From: Valencia hispanica
Taxonomy: Eukaryota; Chordata; Actinopteri; Cyprinodontiformes; Valenciidae
Direction of reading: 5' to 3'
Length of the DNA: 64,000 bases
Assembly: GCA_963556495.2 (NCBI GenBank)
Contig: OY747712.1
Coordinates: 30,958,235-31,022,234, forward strand
Below, piece after piece: positions 19,414-32,100 of the stretch; the first letter of the stretch is position 1, and the number at the start of each line of letters is the position of its first letter. Below the pieces are notes generated by a model. It did not search any database. It had not been told where the DNA came from and was given only the letters and a program-made list of their open reading frames with translations. The translations under genes and the position numbers were made by a program.

Positions 19414-22400
19414 CTAACGTCCGCCACTAGCATTCACCAGACCATGGAAGTCTTCCCAGGCTCTGTGGAAAGAGGAGCATCCAGTGCATCATCATTCACA
19501 GTCAAATAAAAAGGTTTAGGCCATATTTTTATTTTTGTTTAAAGTCACTCAAACAGCACAAAAAAAGCAAATGAAACCTATGGACACATTTACATTGCTT
19601 TAATAACATTTATGATGAGGCATCTTTGGGAAACTATCTTCCAATAAAAGCCAGATCACTTGAAGATTTTAAACGTGATGCTGGAGACAGCACACAATTG
19701 GACCAGATCTGATAAGAAATGTCTCTGAGTGTAAACATCTAAGCAAAGTGAGGCCAACATCACATCCCATACACAAGCCAGATTTCTACGAGCCAAATGT
19801 TTTCTATGAGTTCACAAGTCAGCCGTCAGGAGAAATTTAGGCTTTTTGGGTGGAAAAACTGGACACAAGAGGAAGAAAGCCAGAGCAAAAAAATACAGCA
19901 CGCATAATAAAGACGAATGTGGAAAAACTACAGTCTGCTCAGGTGTTCCAGCTGAATGACTGAAATTCAGTGGAAAACAACATGATTGAGAGGTCTTGAT
20001 TTTGTATAATCAGAAATGAATTTTCTCATCCCCAACCAGGTGAGATGAGGAAGGAGGTTCAGAAAAATCTACTTGTGTTTGTAATGAAAACAGAAACTGT
20101 TCTGCATAAGACAGATGAGGAAGCTGGTAATCAGACAAGATTCCTGTTGCCAAGCAGGTTGAGTGGGTTCACAATACAGGTTTGATTAACAACATAGCAA
20201 CAAAGACAGTGAGTAGCATCCACTACAGTCGGTTTTCCCCCACATGGCGCAGACATTTTATTGCTTCTTCATCTAACCATGGCTTTTGTTTTGAGAATAG
20301 TTCTATAATGTGAGCTAAACTCACCACCAAGAATGAAAATCCTACTAAATACTAGGTTATTTAAAACTGGACAACTTAAGTATGCCATTTACTGTGCAAA
20401 TTCTTTCTCCCACTTGACTGAAATTATTCATGTCTCAGGAAAACCACAAACCTCAATGTGCTTTTTTAGGATTTATGTGACAGACAAAATCACAGTAGTG
20501 CATCACTGTTAAGCAGGAGGAAAATAATACATGGGTTTTAAATTCTCAACAACTCCAACTGTGAAAAGTGTTGGAGGTATGCAACAGTATTGCAAACATA
20601 TGCATAAGTATCTGCATAGGTGTTTAGTCTTTAGGAATATGTCTACAAGCTTCTTACAAAAGACTAACAATTGTGACTCTAATGGAACTTTCTTTCTATG
20701 AATGCTCTTTATTTAGCATCATCCATCTTGCACCAACTCTGACCAGCTGCCCTCTCTGTGCTGAAGAAAAGCACCGACACAGCTGCCACTCCCATTTTTC
20801 ACAGTGGAGATGGGAGTGTTTGAGATGACATGATTTTGCATGTCGGCATAAAGGTTAAATTTTAGTCTCATTTGGACAGAGCCCCCTCTTCCACATTTGA
20901 TATGTCGCCTACACGGCTTGTGGCAAACGTAAAAACTGAACGTTTAATGGCTTCCCAGCTGTGCAGACCACACATTTCCGTACCTGAGCTGTAGACTCTG
21001 CAGCTCCTCCAGAGTTACCACGGACTTCTAGGCTGCGTCTATGATTAGAAAGTTAGGTGTACAGCCATGTCTTGGTAGGTTTGCAGTTTTGTCATAGTCT
21101 ATTTTCAGATAATTGACTGAACAGCACTGTGTGAGACATTTAATGCTTGGGATATTGCTTTCTAAGCTAACCCTGCTTTAAACTTTTCCCCAACTTCATC
21201 CATCCATGTTTACTAACTTCTGAGGCCTTCATGTATACTCAGGCTAAATTACACACAGGTGAGATTCATGTAAGTAATTAGGTGATTGCTCAATGTGAGT
21301 TATTTATTTATTTAAGGATCCATAGCTTAAAATTCCAATAAAAATACATTGAGGTTTGTAGGTTGTTGTAAGACTGTCATATTAACACAAATTATAGGGG
21401 TCAAGTTGTAGAAATTTAAATTTATGTGGTTCCCTACGATAAAAAAGAAAAGAATAATAGGCATGCAAAACTGTGAAAATGATTAGAAAACAGAAAGATT
21501 GTAAGAAAAATAATAAAAAGAGAAGACATACATACTTAATGCTGTCTGTATGCGTCTTGTACTCCATGATGGTGTTAGGAGGCAGGTTGAGGACTCGGCG
21601 CAACGTGTCTCTGATACGGGCTGTCGTCGACTGGTCACTTGCCGTTTTGTTCCAGATGGATATAATGTCCTCCTGATTAAAAACAAAGAGGTCTGAGTGC
21701 TGAGATCAAGTGATTACATGCAACAGGTTTGTGCATGTTGGTGTGCTACTGGATTTACCTGAAAGCGTACTGACACAACAGCCCCACAGATCTCCTCTCC
21801 TACCATGAACTGCTCCCCCAACATGGCCAGGATCAGGTTCTCCCAACATCGAGACGCCAGGCCTTTCCTTAAGCGAATGATCCACTTACCACCCATTTTA
21901 TTGGCATCATCCTAAAGACAAGGAATGTTCCAAGGCAAGAGACAAAATTATGTTCTAAATTATCTAAGCAGAAAAATTCTTTGTGATTATTATTATTTTT
22001 TTAATCTCACCTCCCACATTGGCTTAATGCCTTCCTTAAACAGGTGGAAGTCACTATGACCTGTGAGGTCACCAGGTCGAATCATGTGGCTATAAAAACG
22101 CCAAAACTGCTCCACCTTGAAAATAGCAAAGAATTTTACATTAACAAAGAATAAAGATGACACAAAGCTAGCATGCAGAGAGTGTGTAAAGCTGAACTGG
22201 TAAACAATAGCCAACAGTGGCGTTTTGCGAAATGGTAAGGAGCAACAGACCGAGGCGAAGCTGCCAATCTGTTTGATGTTCTGCTCGTAGCTCTGAGTGC
22301 TGGCTGGTCTCCCTGGAGTGCGCCTCGAGTACCAGAACGTGTAGTTGTATTGAAGCGGATGCTCTCCTGGTCCTGGAACCACCATCTACAACAGGAATAA

Positions 22401-23803
22401 ACCAGTTTATTTATAATTGTAGCTAAATGGACTTGAGGCAGGGATTGGAACTGACCACCTTTTCTTAGATTGGTCTTTATCAGAAGGTAAAATAACCCCC
22501 CCCATACTTATTAGGTTAATCAATGCTAAGAACTCACGCCCCTAATTGGTCGGTAAGCACACTGACTAACACCAGCTTTAAGTTGAAAAAAATCTCAATT
22601 AAAGTTTTAATAAAATCTGATATGATTTTGCATGCAAATGTGGATAATCTTTCACTTCCATTTATTTTCTGTCTGATTCAAAGCTAAGCTCAATTTAAGA
22701 ACCCACAGCACTTTATTTTCTCTTGAACATGTTATAATAAGAAAAACACCCAAAATCTGAATCATGAAGTCGGACCTCGTACTGGCATCGGCCACAACAA
22801 GCCTGGTGTGTGCATTTCTTATATTTCTACAGGGGTGACAGCAAAGGGTGTTGTACTGCCTTACTTTTTTCTTTATAATCTGTTCCTTGTCGTCTTCTTC
22901 AGGTTTTTCCTTTTCGCTGTCTTTCGGTGAGCTTTGGTCCTGCTCGTGATCTCCACTGTCATCGTCTTTCAGCCTGGATCAGATGGAAACATAGAAACCA
23001 AAATAAATGCTGGTGTTGGTTCTTAATTGACATCAAAGGCAAACTGCTTTTAATAGAATCCTTTAATCAAGTCTATGATCATAATGGAGGCTTTAATTAG
23101 TAGTGGAGAGGTTAATCTATTGTGCTCTAATAAGTATAAAGTCTATATTTGTTGATTATTTATTAATAGAACAGACAGACCGCTGAGGTAGAAAAACAAA
23201 CCCCAAAACCCAAGTTAACTATGACCTCGTGGCGTGAAGATCCGCTGCAGGTTACGTTAGCTAGCTACGTCTGATAAACTTATTTCCCCACGTAATCTGA
23301 AAACAAATCATGTTTAATTGAAAAACATAAGCATAAATCCTTTATAAATGAGCTCAGAGCATTACATGCAAGTCTCTGTCAAACGGGGGTGGTCTATCCG
23401 CCTGTAAATAAGGGATCTATGAGTCTAGTTTTCTCGCCGTGTTCACACTCAGTCTTCGGCTTCTCAACTACTACCACGCCGAGGTTAGAGGGCCTACCTG
23501 CTTTAAGGCATGCTAAGCTACTGCTAACTGCTAGCTAACCCGCCTGTAAACCTTATAGTTTACATTATTGCTTTATTTCACTTTAAATGATTCCGTATGA
23601 GAGGAACTCACTCTCAGGTGAGTTTGTAAATAAATTCGGAGAATATAGCACCACGACATAAAGCTGACACACCTCTCATTTAACACAACGTCGCCCATGT
23701 TAACATTTCAGTCCTCTGTTAATGTCGTAAAGCGAATGACAGACCACTACAACGCACACATTAAACCAAAACCCTTTACTCACGCATCAAATTTGTTGTT
23801 CAT
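19414..23803 (-). CDS. eif4e2: Eukaryotic translation initiation factor 4E type 2 (4EHP)
   Basis: Coding exons on the minus strand: 23803-23784, 22973-22865, 22385-22251, 22115-22011, 21911-21759, 21672-21536 and 19462-19414. All GT-AG, phases close, 235 aa. It starts MNNKFDALKDDDSGDH as in human 4EHP and ends AWEDFHGLVNASGGR, the human isoform type with an AWEEFHGLV tail. The cap-binding aromatic pair of 4EHP is kept (Y76 in TQSYEQN, W122 in KPMWEDD), as is the VEQFWRFYSH partner-binding helix. 4EHP binds the m7G cap without eIF4G and represses translation with GIGYF2 and other partners. Intron 6 (19463-21535) holds a Tc1 remnant. The start codon lies in GC-rich DNA (about 23820-23960) likely to be the promoter. 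Convergent with the scramblase gene and in tandem with capn10. Confidence 0.97.
20430..21362 (-). mobile_element. Tc1-type transposon remnant in eif4e2 intron 6
   Basis: Plus-strand strings such as TTTTTCACAGTGGAGATGGG, GTCTTGGTAGGTTTGCAG and CTCCTCCAGAGTTACC match the antisense of a fish Tc1-like transposase. Decayed, no ORF. Boundaries are approximate. Confidence 0.7.
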
Positions 23804-26136
23804 TATTTTCTAGGTAGAAGTCTATAAAGATTTCGGAGTCCAAGAACAGCCTCCTGAGTTCCGCAACAACGGGGACGCGCGCGGTCCTTGCGCATTGACG
23901 CGCATGCGGCTTGTTGGCAAGCTCAGTGAAGCTGGAGAGGTCAGGGGTGACGCACGGACGCAGGCGCAGGGCACCAAAAGTTTTGACTGAGAAATCTTTT
24001 TTTTTTTTTACATTTAAGTATTCAACAGATCCAGGAGCATTTTGGTGATCAGCAATGCATCTTTCAACAGGAGCACTGTGTCACAAGGAAGAAGTGGCCC
24101 ACTTCAGTGGTCTTAAACACTGACCAACATAAACTTGATGTATTCTCCCCGACAAATGACATATATATTACCAAACATCAGTACATCATAAAGATATCTG
24201 AGAAAAAGATTGACCAAAACTGAAGCATTGAGAAAAATGTATTTTCTGTTAGTCTCAAAATGTTTGCCAGCAACTGTTCTCACTGGAAAAAGACAATACA
24301 GAAATAAGCCAACACACGTCTGAATAATCACATTAAAACAACTCAGTTTGTTAGTTTAACCTTTTATTTTATATATTTTCAAGTATAATAAATATTTCCA
24401 AACATGATAAATAGCTAATGGTATAAATATACAACAAAGTACCACTGGACAGTGAGAAACTGTTTATTTAAAAGTCTGGAATCCCTCTGGCTGCAGTGAT
24501 CAGAAATCAGTGACTTCAGCTCACAGATATCGGTGGGTACGAGCAGATGGACACACACCGCCGCACATGCACGGCCTCAATACAAGAAAAGAGAACCGGC
24601 GGCCTCGTTGTTTGAACCGGCATCCTCAGATGTGCCGTGTTTCTGTTTCATCCCCTTTGCTTGTCCTCTGTTCTTGCACCAACTTCAAAGGGCGGCTCTG
24701 TTCAGGTCCAGAAAGAGCTCTGGACCGAGTCTAAGCGATTAAAAAGTAGGTGAAGGGTGAGGGTAGGAACTATGTAGGCATCTCTAGGTTTGGCTCAAAG
24801 TTTGTCATTTTGTGGTTAAATGACTGTAAAATCCGTGTTTTCTTCGTGACGCAAACATTGCAATACGGGGTGGAATGTCTGGGAAATTCTAAGTTGATAT
24901 GCTATCATATGGTGTGGTGCGGTTTGGTTGGCTCTGCTACTGCAGACCATCCCTGCCCCCCTTGCCTCTGTGTGGACCTTCATGAGAGGACTCTTTGTTC
25001 TGGGCCGGTGGGCGCTCCAGTGAGTGAATGAGCAAGAGCAGTGGCGGTATTGTTCAGTTGCCGCTGTTTGTTTACACCAGCCAGCCCCGTCATACTTCAT
25101 TAGGAGCCCAGCCCACCGACAACCTCTGATGTCCTAATCACAGATGATTGTGGAACTGCACAGAAACCTCGCTGGTTTGTCCCCCTGCCTGGCCAGCCAC
25201 GCATGGTCCATATATACAAACACAAGCACAGTCATGCCTTCTGTGGTCAGCGCTGATGGTGGAACCTGCTGTTTCATCCTGGGCCAAGAGGCACGGGGTG
25301 GTGAGCTGACGTCAGTCCTGGAGAACTAGGTTTTCATCACAGAGATGTGAGAGACCTGCCACCCAGAGACACAAAACACAAGACAGACGGATTATTAAGT
25401 GCTGCCATCTTCTGACAACAAGTGATGAAGTTAAAATCTACAAGTAGGTCCAGCCTGCATGCTGTGTGTTGTCCCCAATTGTCAATGCCGTGAGGCTGGC
25501 TGTCAAATCTGCCTGGGCCCCATCCTGTTGATGTTCTAAAAAATAGAATTATTTGATGTTTGGAGGGCAGAAACTGTTGGACAGAAAGAAATTAATCATG
25601 CCTCTGGCAGATTTAGGTATAAAATCATTTTCAAAACATATTCGTCTGTTTTATTTACATGTCAAATATTATTTATACCCCTCTCAATAATGAGTGGAAA
25701 GATCTGTAATTGGTATTACAGCAACCAAGTAAGTAAGTAAGTAAGTAAAATGTATTTATATAGCGCCTTTCTACCAGGTACCACGTCTACCAGGGGTATG
25801 AATAATTTTTTATGTAACTTTATAACAACTAAATCTAATATCATGTAAGATATTTCCTGTGCTTTAGCAACAGCTCTTAAAAGTTTACATTATAAATGAT
25901 GAATTTATATGCTGACCAGATGCTTTATTACTTAATTGTAGTTGCTGACTATAGTTTCCAAATGTCTTCAAAATATCACATAACTCTGGCTGCAATCCAA
26001 AACCCAGGTGAGATATAAAAGAAAGACTAACCCTGTTGTCCAGGGTTTTTTTTTTTAACAACAAAATGAATATTTTATTAATAAGCAATTTCCTTATCGC
26101 TTTCTTTTAATCAGTTCCTTTAACAATGATGTCATT
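23804..26136. other. eif4e2 promoter to capn10 3-prime region
   Basis: The first about 160 bp upstream of the eif4e2 start is rich in CpG (GGGGACGCGCGCGGTCC) and is a likely promoter. Further right should lie the capn10 3-prime UTR. Reading from the capn10 stop, minus-strand AATAAA signals are at 26079-26074, 25656-25651 and 24368-24363, so its UTR could be short or about 1.8 kb. A LINE-tail-like piece (TAAG repeat then TATTTATATAGCGCCTTTCT) lies at about 25728-25770. The 24510-25330 stretch has overlapping ORFs in both strands with no recognisable product. Confidence 0.5.
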
Positions 26137-29100
26137 TTAGACATGATGCATTATGTAATCAGACTGACCAACCTCATGAATGGCACTTCCAAGCATTTCC
26201 TGACTTTTCACCACTTTCCTGGCAAAAATATAAAAAAGACATTATTTTAGATCAACAGTAATTACTGTTTTTCAATAAGTAATTATAAACAAACTTATTT
26301 CAGTGAGCATCATCTTCTCTTCTTCAGGTTTGGAGGACTTGACTTTTTGGTTACATGTAACAACTAGCCTCAATAATGTATACATAACCAAAAACAGAAA
26401 TGTGACACACTCACAGCAGACTGCAAAGTAGAAGGAAGGATATTTTGGCAGGACTTAATAGGTGGGGACCCCTCACCAGAGCTCGAGTCATTTTTATATT
26501 AGACCAACAGCAAAAGGCTCCATGTATAAACATTTAATAGAAAAAATCATTAGCAATGTCAAGACTTTTTTGTCTCTTTATAAAGTACTTATTTAGTTTT
26601 AGGAAACATAAAACTGTAGCAAAGTAAACATTAGCCCCTTTAAAAAAATACAGTCTTACTAGCTTAATAGCTGCATTCCGGTGAATTTATGTATCAAAGT
26701 TTTATAGATCTTTAAAATGATAGTGGGGTTCAATACTATGATAAAAGACTGGTGTTCCCCAGCATTTGTTATTCTTCCCGTCTTCCTCCCATAGATCTCT
26801 ATGGATTTCACACTGAGCGGCAAATTTTTTAGCCATTAGAATTTGAGTTTCCACCTTCTTGGCTGTCAATCAACTTACATGCGCATGGCGCGAACCTGTG
26901 AAGATGGGGCTGTGCAAACAGGCTCCTCCCGTTTACAGTAGCCATATTGGAATAAAGCGTCAGTCATGGAAAAGTCGCTCATTTCTGAAATGTCCATAAT
27001 AAAATACAATCGGGTGATGCTCGATAGCACTTGCTGCTTTCCACTTTTACCCGCTGTTGAGGTGGGGCTAGAGGGTGCGGGGGCGGGGGGGCGGGTTGTG
27101 TTTTGGGAGGGACCTTTATGGTGGGATTCAATGAAACAAGTCCTGTATGGATGTGGACTGAAATCCCACTCAGACAGAAATAAATAATTACTCCAAAGGC
27201 AAAATAAAAAGTCAGATTGTGGGTTGCAAAAGCATTCAGGGAGGTAAAAAAAACATAATTTTTGGAGACATGCAGTGAAGTACGAAGGTGGCAGCATCAT
27301 GTAATGTTGATGATTTGCTGCAAAAGCGACTGGTGCACTTCACAGAATAGATGTCCACATAGGGACAGAAGACTGTGTGGAAATATTAAAGGATACCCAA
27401 CACATTTGATCCGAATCATACAGTTACAAGGGATTTCCACTAAATACTATGGAGATATAAAGTATGTAAACTTCTGAATTTAAGGAAAGAGATATATATA
27501 TATCTATATATATAGATATATATAGATATATCTATATATATAGATATATATAGATATATCTATATATATCTATATGTATAGATATATCTATATATATCTA
27601 TATGTATATCTATATATATCTATCTATATCTATATATATCTATCTATATCTATATATCCATCTATCTATATCTATATATCTATCTATATCTATATATATA
27701 TATATCTATATATATATATATAAATAAAACAATATCCTTCCGTTTAACAAATAACATAATGTTGGTAATCGTAGCAGAACTAAAACAGAGGACATTTAGT
27801 CTGATTTACTGTCACACAGTAGAGAAAATAAAGGGTATGCACAGTACATGGGAATACCTGTTTTGAACTGTACATAAGGACAGTACAAAGTTGGCAAATA
27901 GGCGAGAGGTCAGTGACAGATTAGACACTTAAGCAGCAGTCCTATTGATAAGTGAGAGAGTGCTAACCTTTGTATTCTGAGAGCCAGGCTGATTGTGAAG
28001 TTTGCTGAGCAGTCCGGCTGATAAGTGGACGGCACTATGGTGTAGGATCCAGGAGGAAGAGTGCAGGCCAGACTGACAACCTGGGTGTAACAATGTGGGG
28101 TGCAACTGGCCACTGGGTCCTTCTCTTTGGCTACTGTCTGCTCTGATTCCACCTGTCGTACCTGGGTGAATTAGACCTAAAGGTAAAATACTGCCTCTGA
28201 TTTAGGATGAGTTTAAGTTTGTCTTAGTGATGCTAATTAAAAACAACTTAACACATCTTTATAGTTGAAAAAGTAAAAACAAAGGCATATCAGTTCACTT
28301 GTAAACAGACTGCATGGATGATTTGATGTTCGACTGACCTTGTAGACATGGAAACCGATGGGATGTAAATCGGTGTCTGGGCGGCTCTGGTGCAGAGTAA
28401 TCCTGATGTTAACTCCAGATGACGCTGGCTCATCACACACTGCAAAAACGAAGCAGGGGTTGTGCCAGTATGATGGGAAGTTCCTGCTTCCTCCTGCCGT
28501 CCTTCCTTCTACCCACGACCCACGGAAGAAACTGGTCTCCCACTCGCCGTTCGTTGGCAGTGGTAGAGAGGGTGCTGGGCTTTTTAGGGCACTGAGGATA
28601 ACAATGGCCTTGTTATTTCATGGACAAACAACAATATCATCATATTAGGGGAAGAGGTTTGATATTTAAAGATAAAAATCTTCATAAAAAAATAAATCTT
28701 TGTTCTGTGAAAAGAAATCCCTCGCATACCTTTTATACATCCATGGTTCGGACTTTTATATTGCTTTAATGTCAACTTTTGATTTTTGATTCAGTCACAT
28801 GTGGTCATTTACTCAGAATACATCTGTGCAAATCTACCAAAGTATTAAACAAACAAAAAATAATTAACCATAAACATATAAGCAGGGTTCCGATTTTCTT
28901 GTTGATGTTACCTAAAAACAGTGCATAAAAAAGTATCGATACCCTTTAAACAGCTAGACATTTAAACTGGCACCTTCTATATGTTTTACAGGGATTTTAT
29001 GAGATAAACCCCCATAAAGTAGGTTATATTTCTGAAGTGGAAGGGAAATTGTACATGGTTGTAAAAATGTGGACTGCCTTTGTATTCAGTCCATTTGAGC

Positions 29101-32100
29101 CAATAGTTGCAAAACCACCTTTCCTAAATGGTATGTCTCGACCAGCTTCAAAGATTTCAAGTCTGATTCTCTTCCTAACAAGTTCATGGAGATAGTCCGT
29201 GCACATTAAATTTGTAAATTGTAACTGAGGTGTGGGTATTTGCTGCTCCTCCAGAGTGACCATGAGCCCCATGACTCTTATTTATACACTTCTTAACCAA
29301 CTGGTCATCTTAGATTGACAATTGTGTCTTGGTAGGTTTGAAGCTGTGTTACAGTCTTTAATGTTGAAGTGATAGATTAAACTACTGGTTCCCAAAGTGG
29401 GGGGCGCAGAGTAATTGCAAAACGCAAAGCAGAAGATAAAACATCACCAAATAAGCTTCTAAATTAACTTCTTTCGATGCCAAAGAGTATAAAATATGAC
29501 GAAGCGAAAAGTTGAGGATTGAAGACCTCAGTTTTGCAAAACAACCTTAACAATTGTTTTTCTTTTCCTCTCAGAGGTCTTTATATCTTAAATCAATTGC
29601 GCACAGCGATGCATTACATATGTATTGAAAGCTGTTGTACGTTATATAATACTACTACACAGTAAAACTAATAAAATAATTAAAAATAAAATAAGTTATT
29701 GTAAAAAGTAATAATTACACTCGGGGGGGGGGGGGGGTTCGTGAACATTTTCTAATAAACCAGCACACATAATTTGGGAACCACTGGATTAAACAGTGCT
29801 CCATGATCACATAGCTGCATGTGTTTGATTACTCTTCCTTCTTGCAGGCTTTATTTATTAAATATCTGTGGATTATTAAAAAAAACTTGTTCTGAGTTAA
29901 AAACGATTTCAGGTCAATTTCAGAGCTTCACCGCTGTGAAATCGTCATAAATTTAAGTGTCTTAATGGTCTTGGATGGTCAGAATTGCTTTTACCATATG
30001 AACCTTCGTGGTCTCTGCGCTCCTCTGGCAGCCGTCTCCTTGTCATCCCTAAAGTCAGGACACACACTTACGGCGAGGCGTCTTTCCATTATCATGGCCC
30101 TCACCTCTGAAACAGGCTGCAGGAGGACCTCGGAGAAGTTCATGTTTTTAAGAGCAGGCTCTAGGCTCACCTTTTTAGCATAGCTTTTAACTGATTATTG
30201 CTTGATTATACTTTCACTGTTTTACTGTGTTGTCTTATCATACAGATCCCCTGTTATTTTTATACTTTAATCTGTTGCTTTATTCTTCCTGCCAGTATGT
30301 CCTCTGTGGGAGCCCTCTGCCTCGGGAGCAATGGTCAGCTGTGGCTGCCTGGGTTCCAGTTAGCGCTTGAGTGGAGGTGGGTGTCTCGGCCTTGCCTCCT
30401 CTGGGCGCCCTTTGTGCCTTGGCTGCTGCGGTTCATCTAAGGCTGCAGGCGCAGATGGCTCCCTTAATGGCGTTTCCTTACCGGACTCATCTGCACTTGG
30501 CCCACTCTCCTTTTTATTGTTGTTCTTAAGTGTGTGTGTGCTTGGGAGTTGGGTTGGCGGGAGGGGGGGTATAACTGTGATCATGCTTTTAAATCTGTGG
30601 GTGAAGGATGGGAATATAGTTTATGTGGGGTCATTTTAATCTGTAAAGCACTTTGAGTTGTGTAACTCTTGTATGAAAAGTGCTTTATAAATAAAGTTTG
30701 ATTGATTGATTGATAAATTATGTTTTAGGATAGCAGGTTGTAATCCGGATCAGAAGTCTACTTTTTCCTGTCTGTACACTTGGGAGTTGGGATCGGCGTA
30801 GCTCATTTAAAATCCTTCTAACTACATATTTTCAAAGTTTCGAAAGCAACCCATGAGTTTTAAACCGTAAAAAATAAACAATCTGAGATTAGTGCTGTAT
30901 TGATCTAATTTCCCTGTCTTTAATCACATTCAGGACTCTACTGTTGGGGTGGGGTGGAGATCTTACTGGGGATTTCTACCTGAGTGATGTGGGAGAGGAG
31001 GAAAAGACCCGGATGAGGAAGAGGGCCTCGGCTCCTGGCTGGTAGGTGCTGGGAATGAGGAGGTAGTATCCAGGCTCGAGCTGCCTACAGAGGACCACCT
31101 CTCTCTCATAGGAATGGCAGTGAGTAGAAGCACAAGGCGGTTTGTTTAACATCCGGCTCAGATTAATACGTTTCTTTTCCACCTGTAGAGATTATTTCCT
31201 TGTAAATTTTACAGTAATAAACATGTCATTACCATGTTTTGCAAAGCTCATACCTTCCACATATGTAGAGCAATAGCTTGGTAATGCTGGTGCTGTGTGT
31301 TGCTGCTGTCCTCCAGGGCCATTTCTGCATATTTTTCTGTGTTTCCGCGTTTTCGATGCTGCAGCAAGGATACGAGTACCTCGCCTCCCTCACACACTTT
31401 GAGCCAAAACTTGGGATTGCTGCTGTAGCTGCTGGTGTTTCGGCTTCCGCCTGCAGAGTGGCCTTTTATCCACCGGCTAGCCAACTGATGGTTATATGCG
31501 AGAATGGTTCCTGTAAAAGGAGAGATTTACAAAACAGATAAAACATCAGCAAGTATGAGCCAACTACTAGATGTTGAACACTAGTTTCACAAGATAAAGA
31601 AATAACCTGTGTAAACGCTCTTCAAGTGTCCATCTTTGCTAATAGGATATCCCACTGTGATGTCATCAAACTGAGCCGTAAACTCAGCCTCATCTAACCA
31701 GAATTCACCGTCAGCTGTTCGGGCTTGTAGTTCTGCAGCACAAACGGGGTCGAGGGAGCTCCAACCAACACCGCTGAAAGTCACATATAGTTCGACATAT
31801 ATAATTCAGGGACACGAATATAATTCTGATGAGAAGATGAATAACCTAATGTCAAAAAAGGGTTTAATCCATCCACTAATCTGACAGAACCTTTTGATCC
31901 CTGACAGGTGAACAAGTAGGTAGGATGTTGATGTGTTTTAAGCAAAAAAATAAATAATTGAGACACAACACAACAGCCCCGGTGTGAAGCTTAGACATGT
32001 GGGTCAGAAATTAGAAAGGAACCACAAAAAGTGAAAACCCGCAAAGGTTGTTCAGACTAAAAGGTGCTCTGCACACAGCAGATGGGGCTGTGTAGGTTCT

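Noticed and set aside
30360..30639. Overlapping ORFs on both strands
   Set aside because: They lie in a LINE/SINE-like retroposon body and match no protein family.
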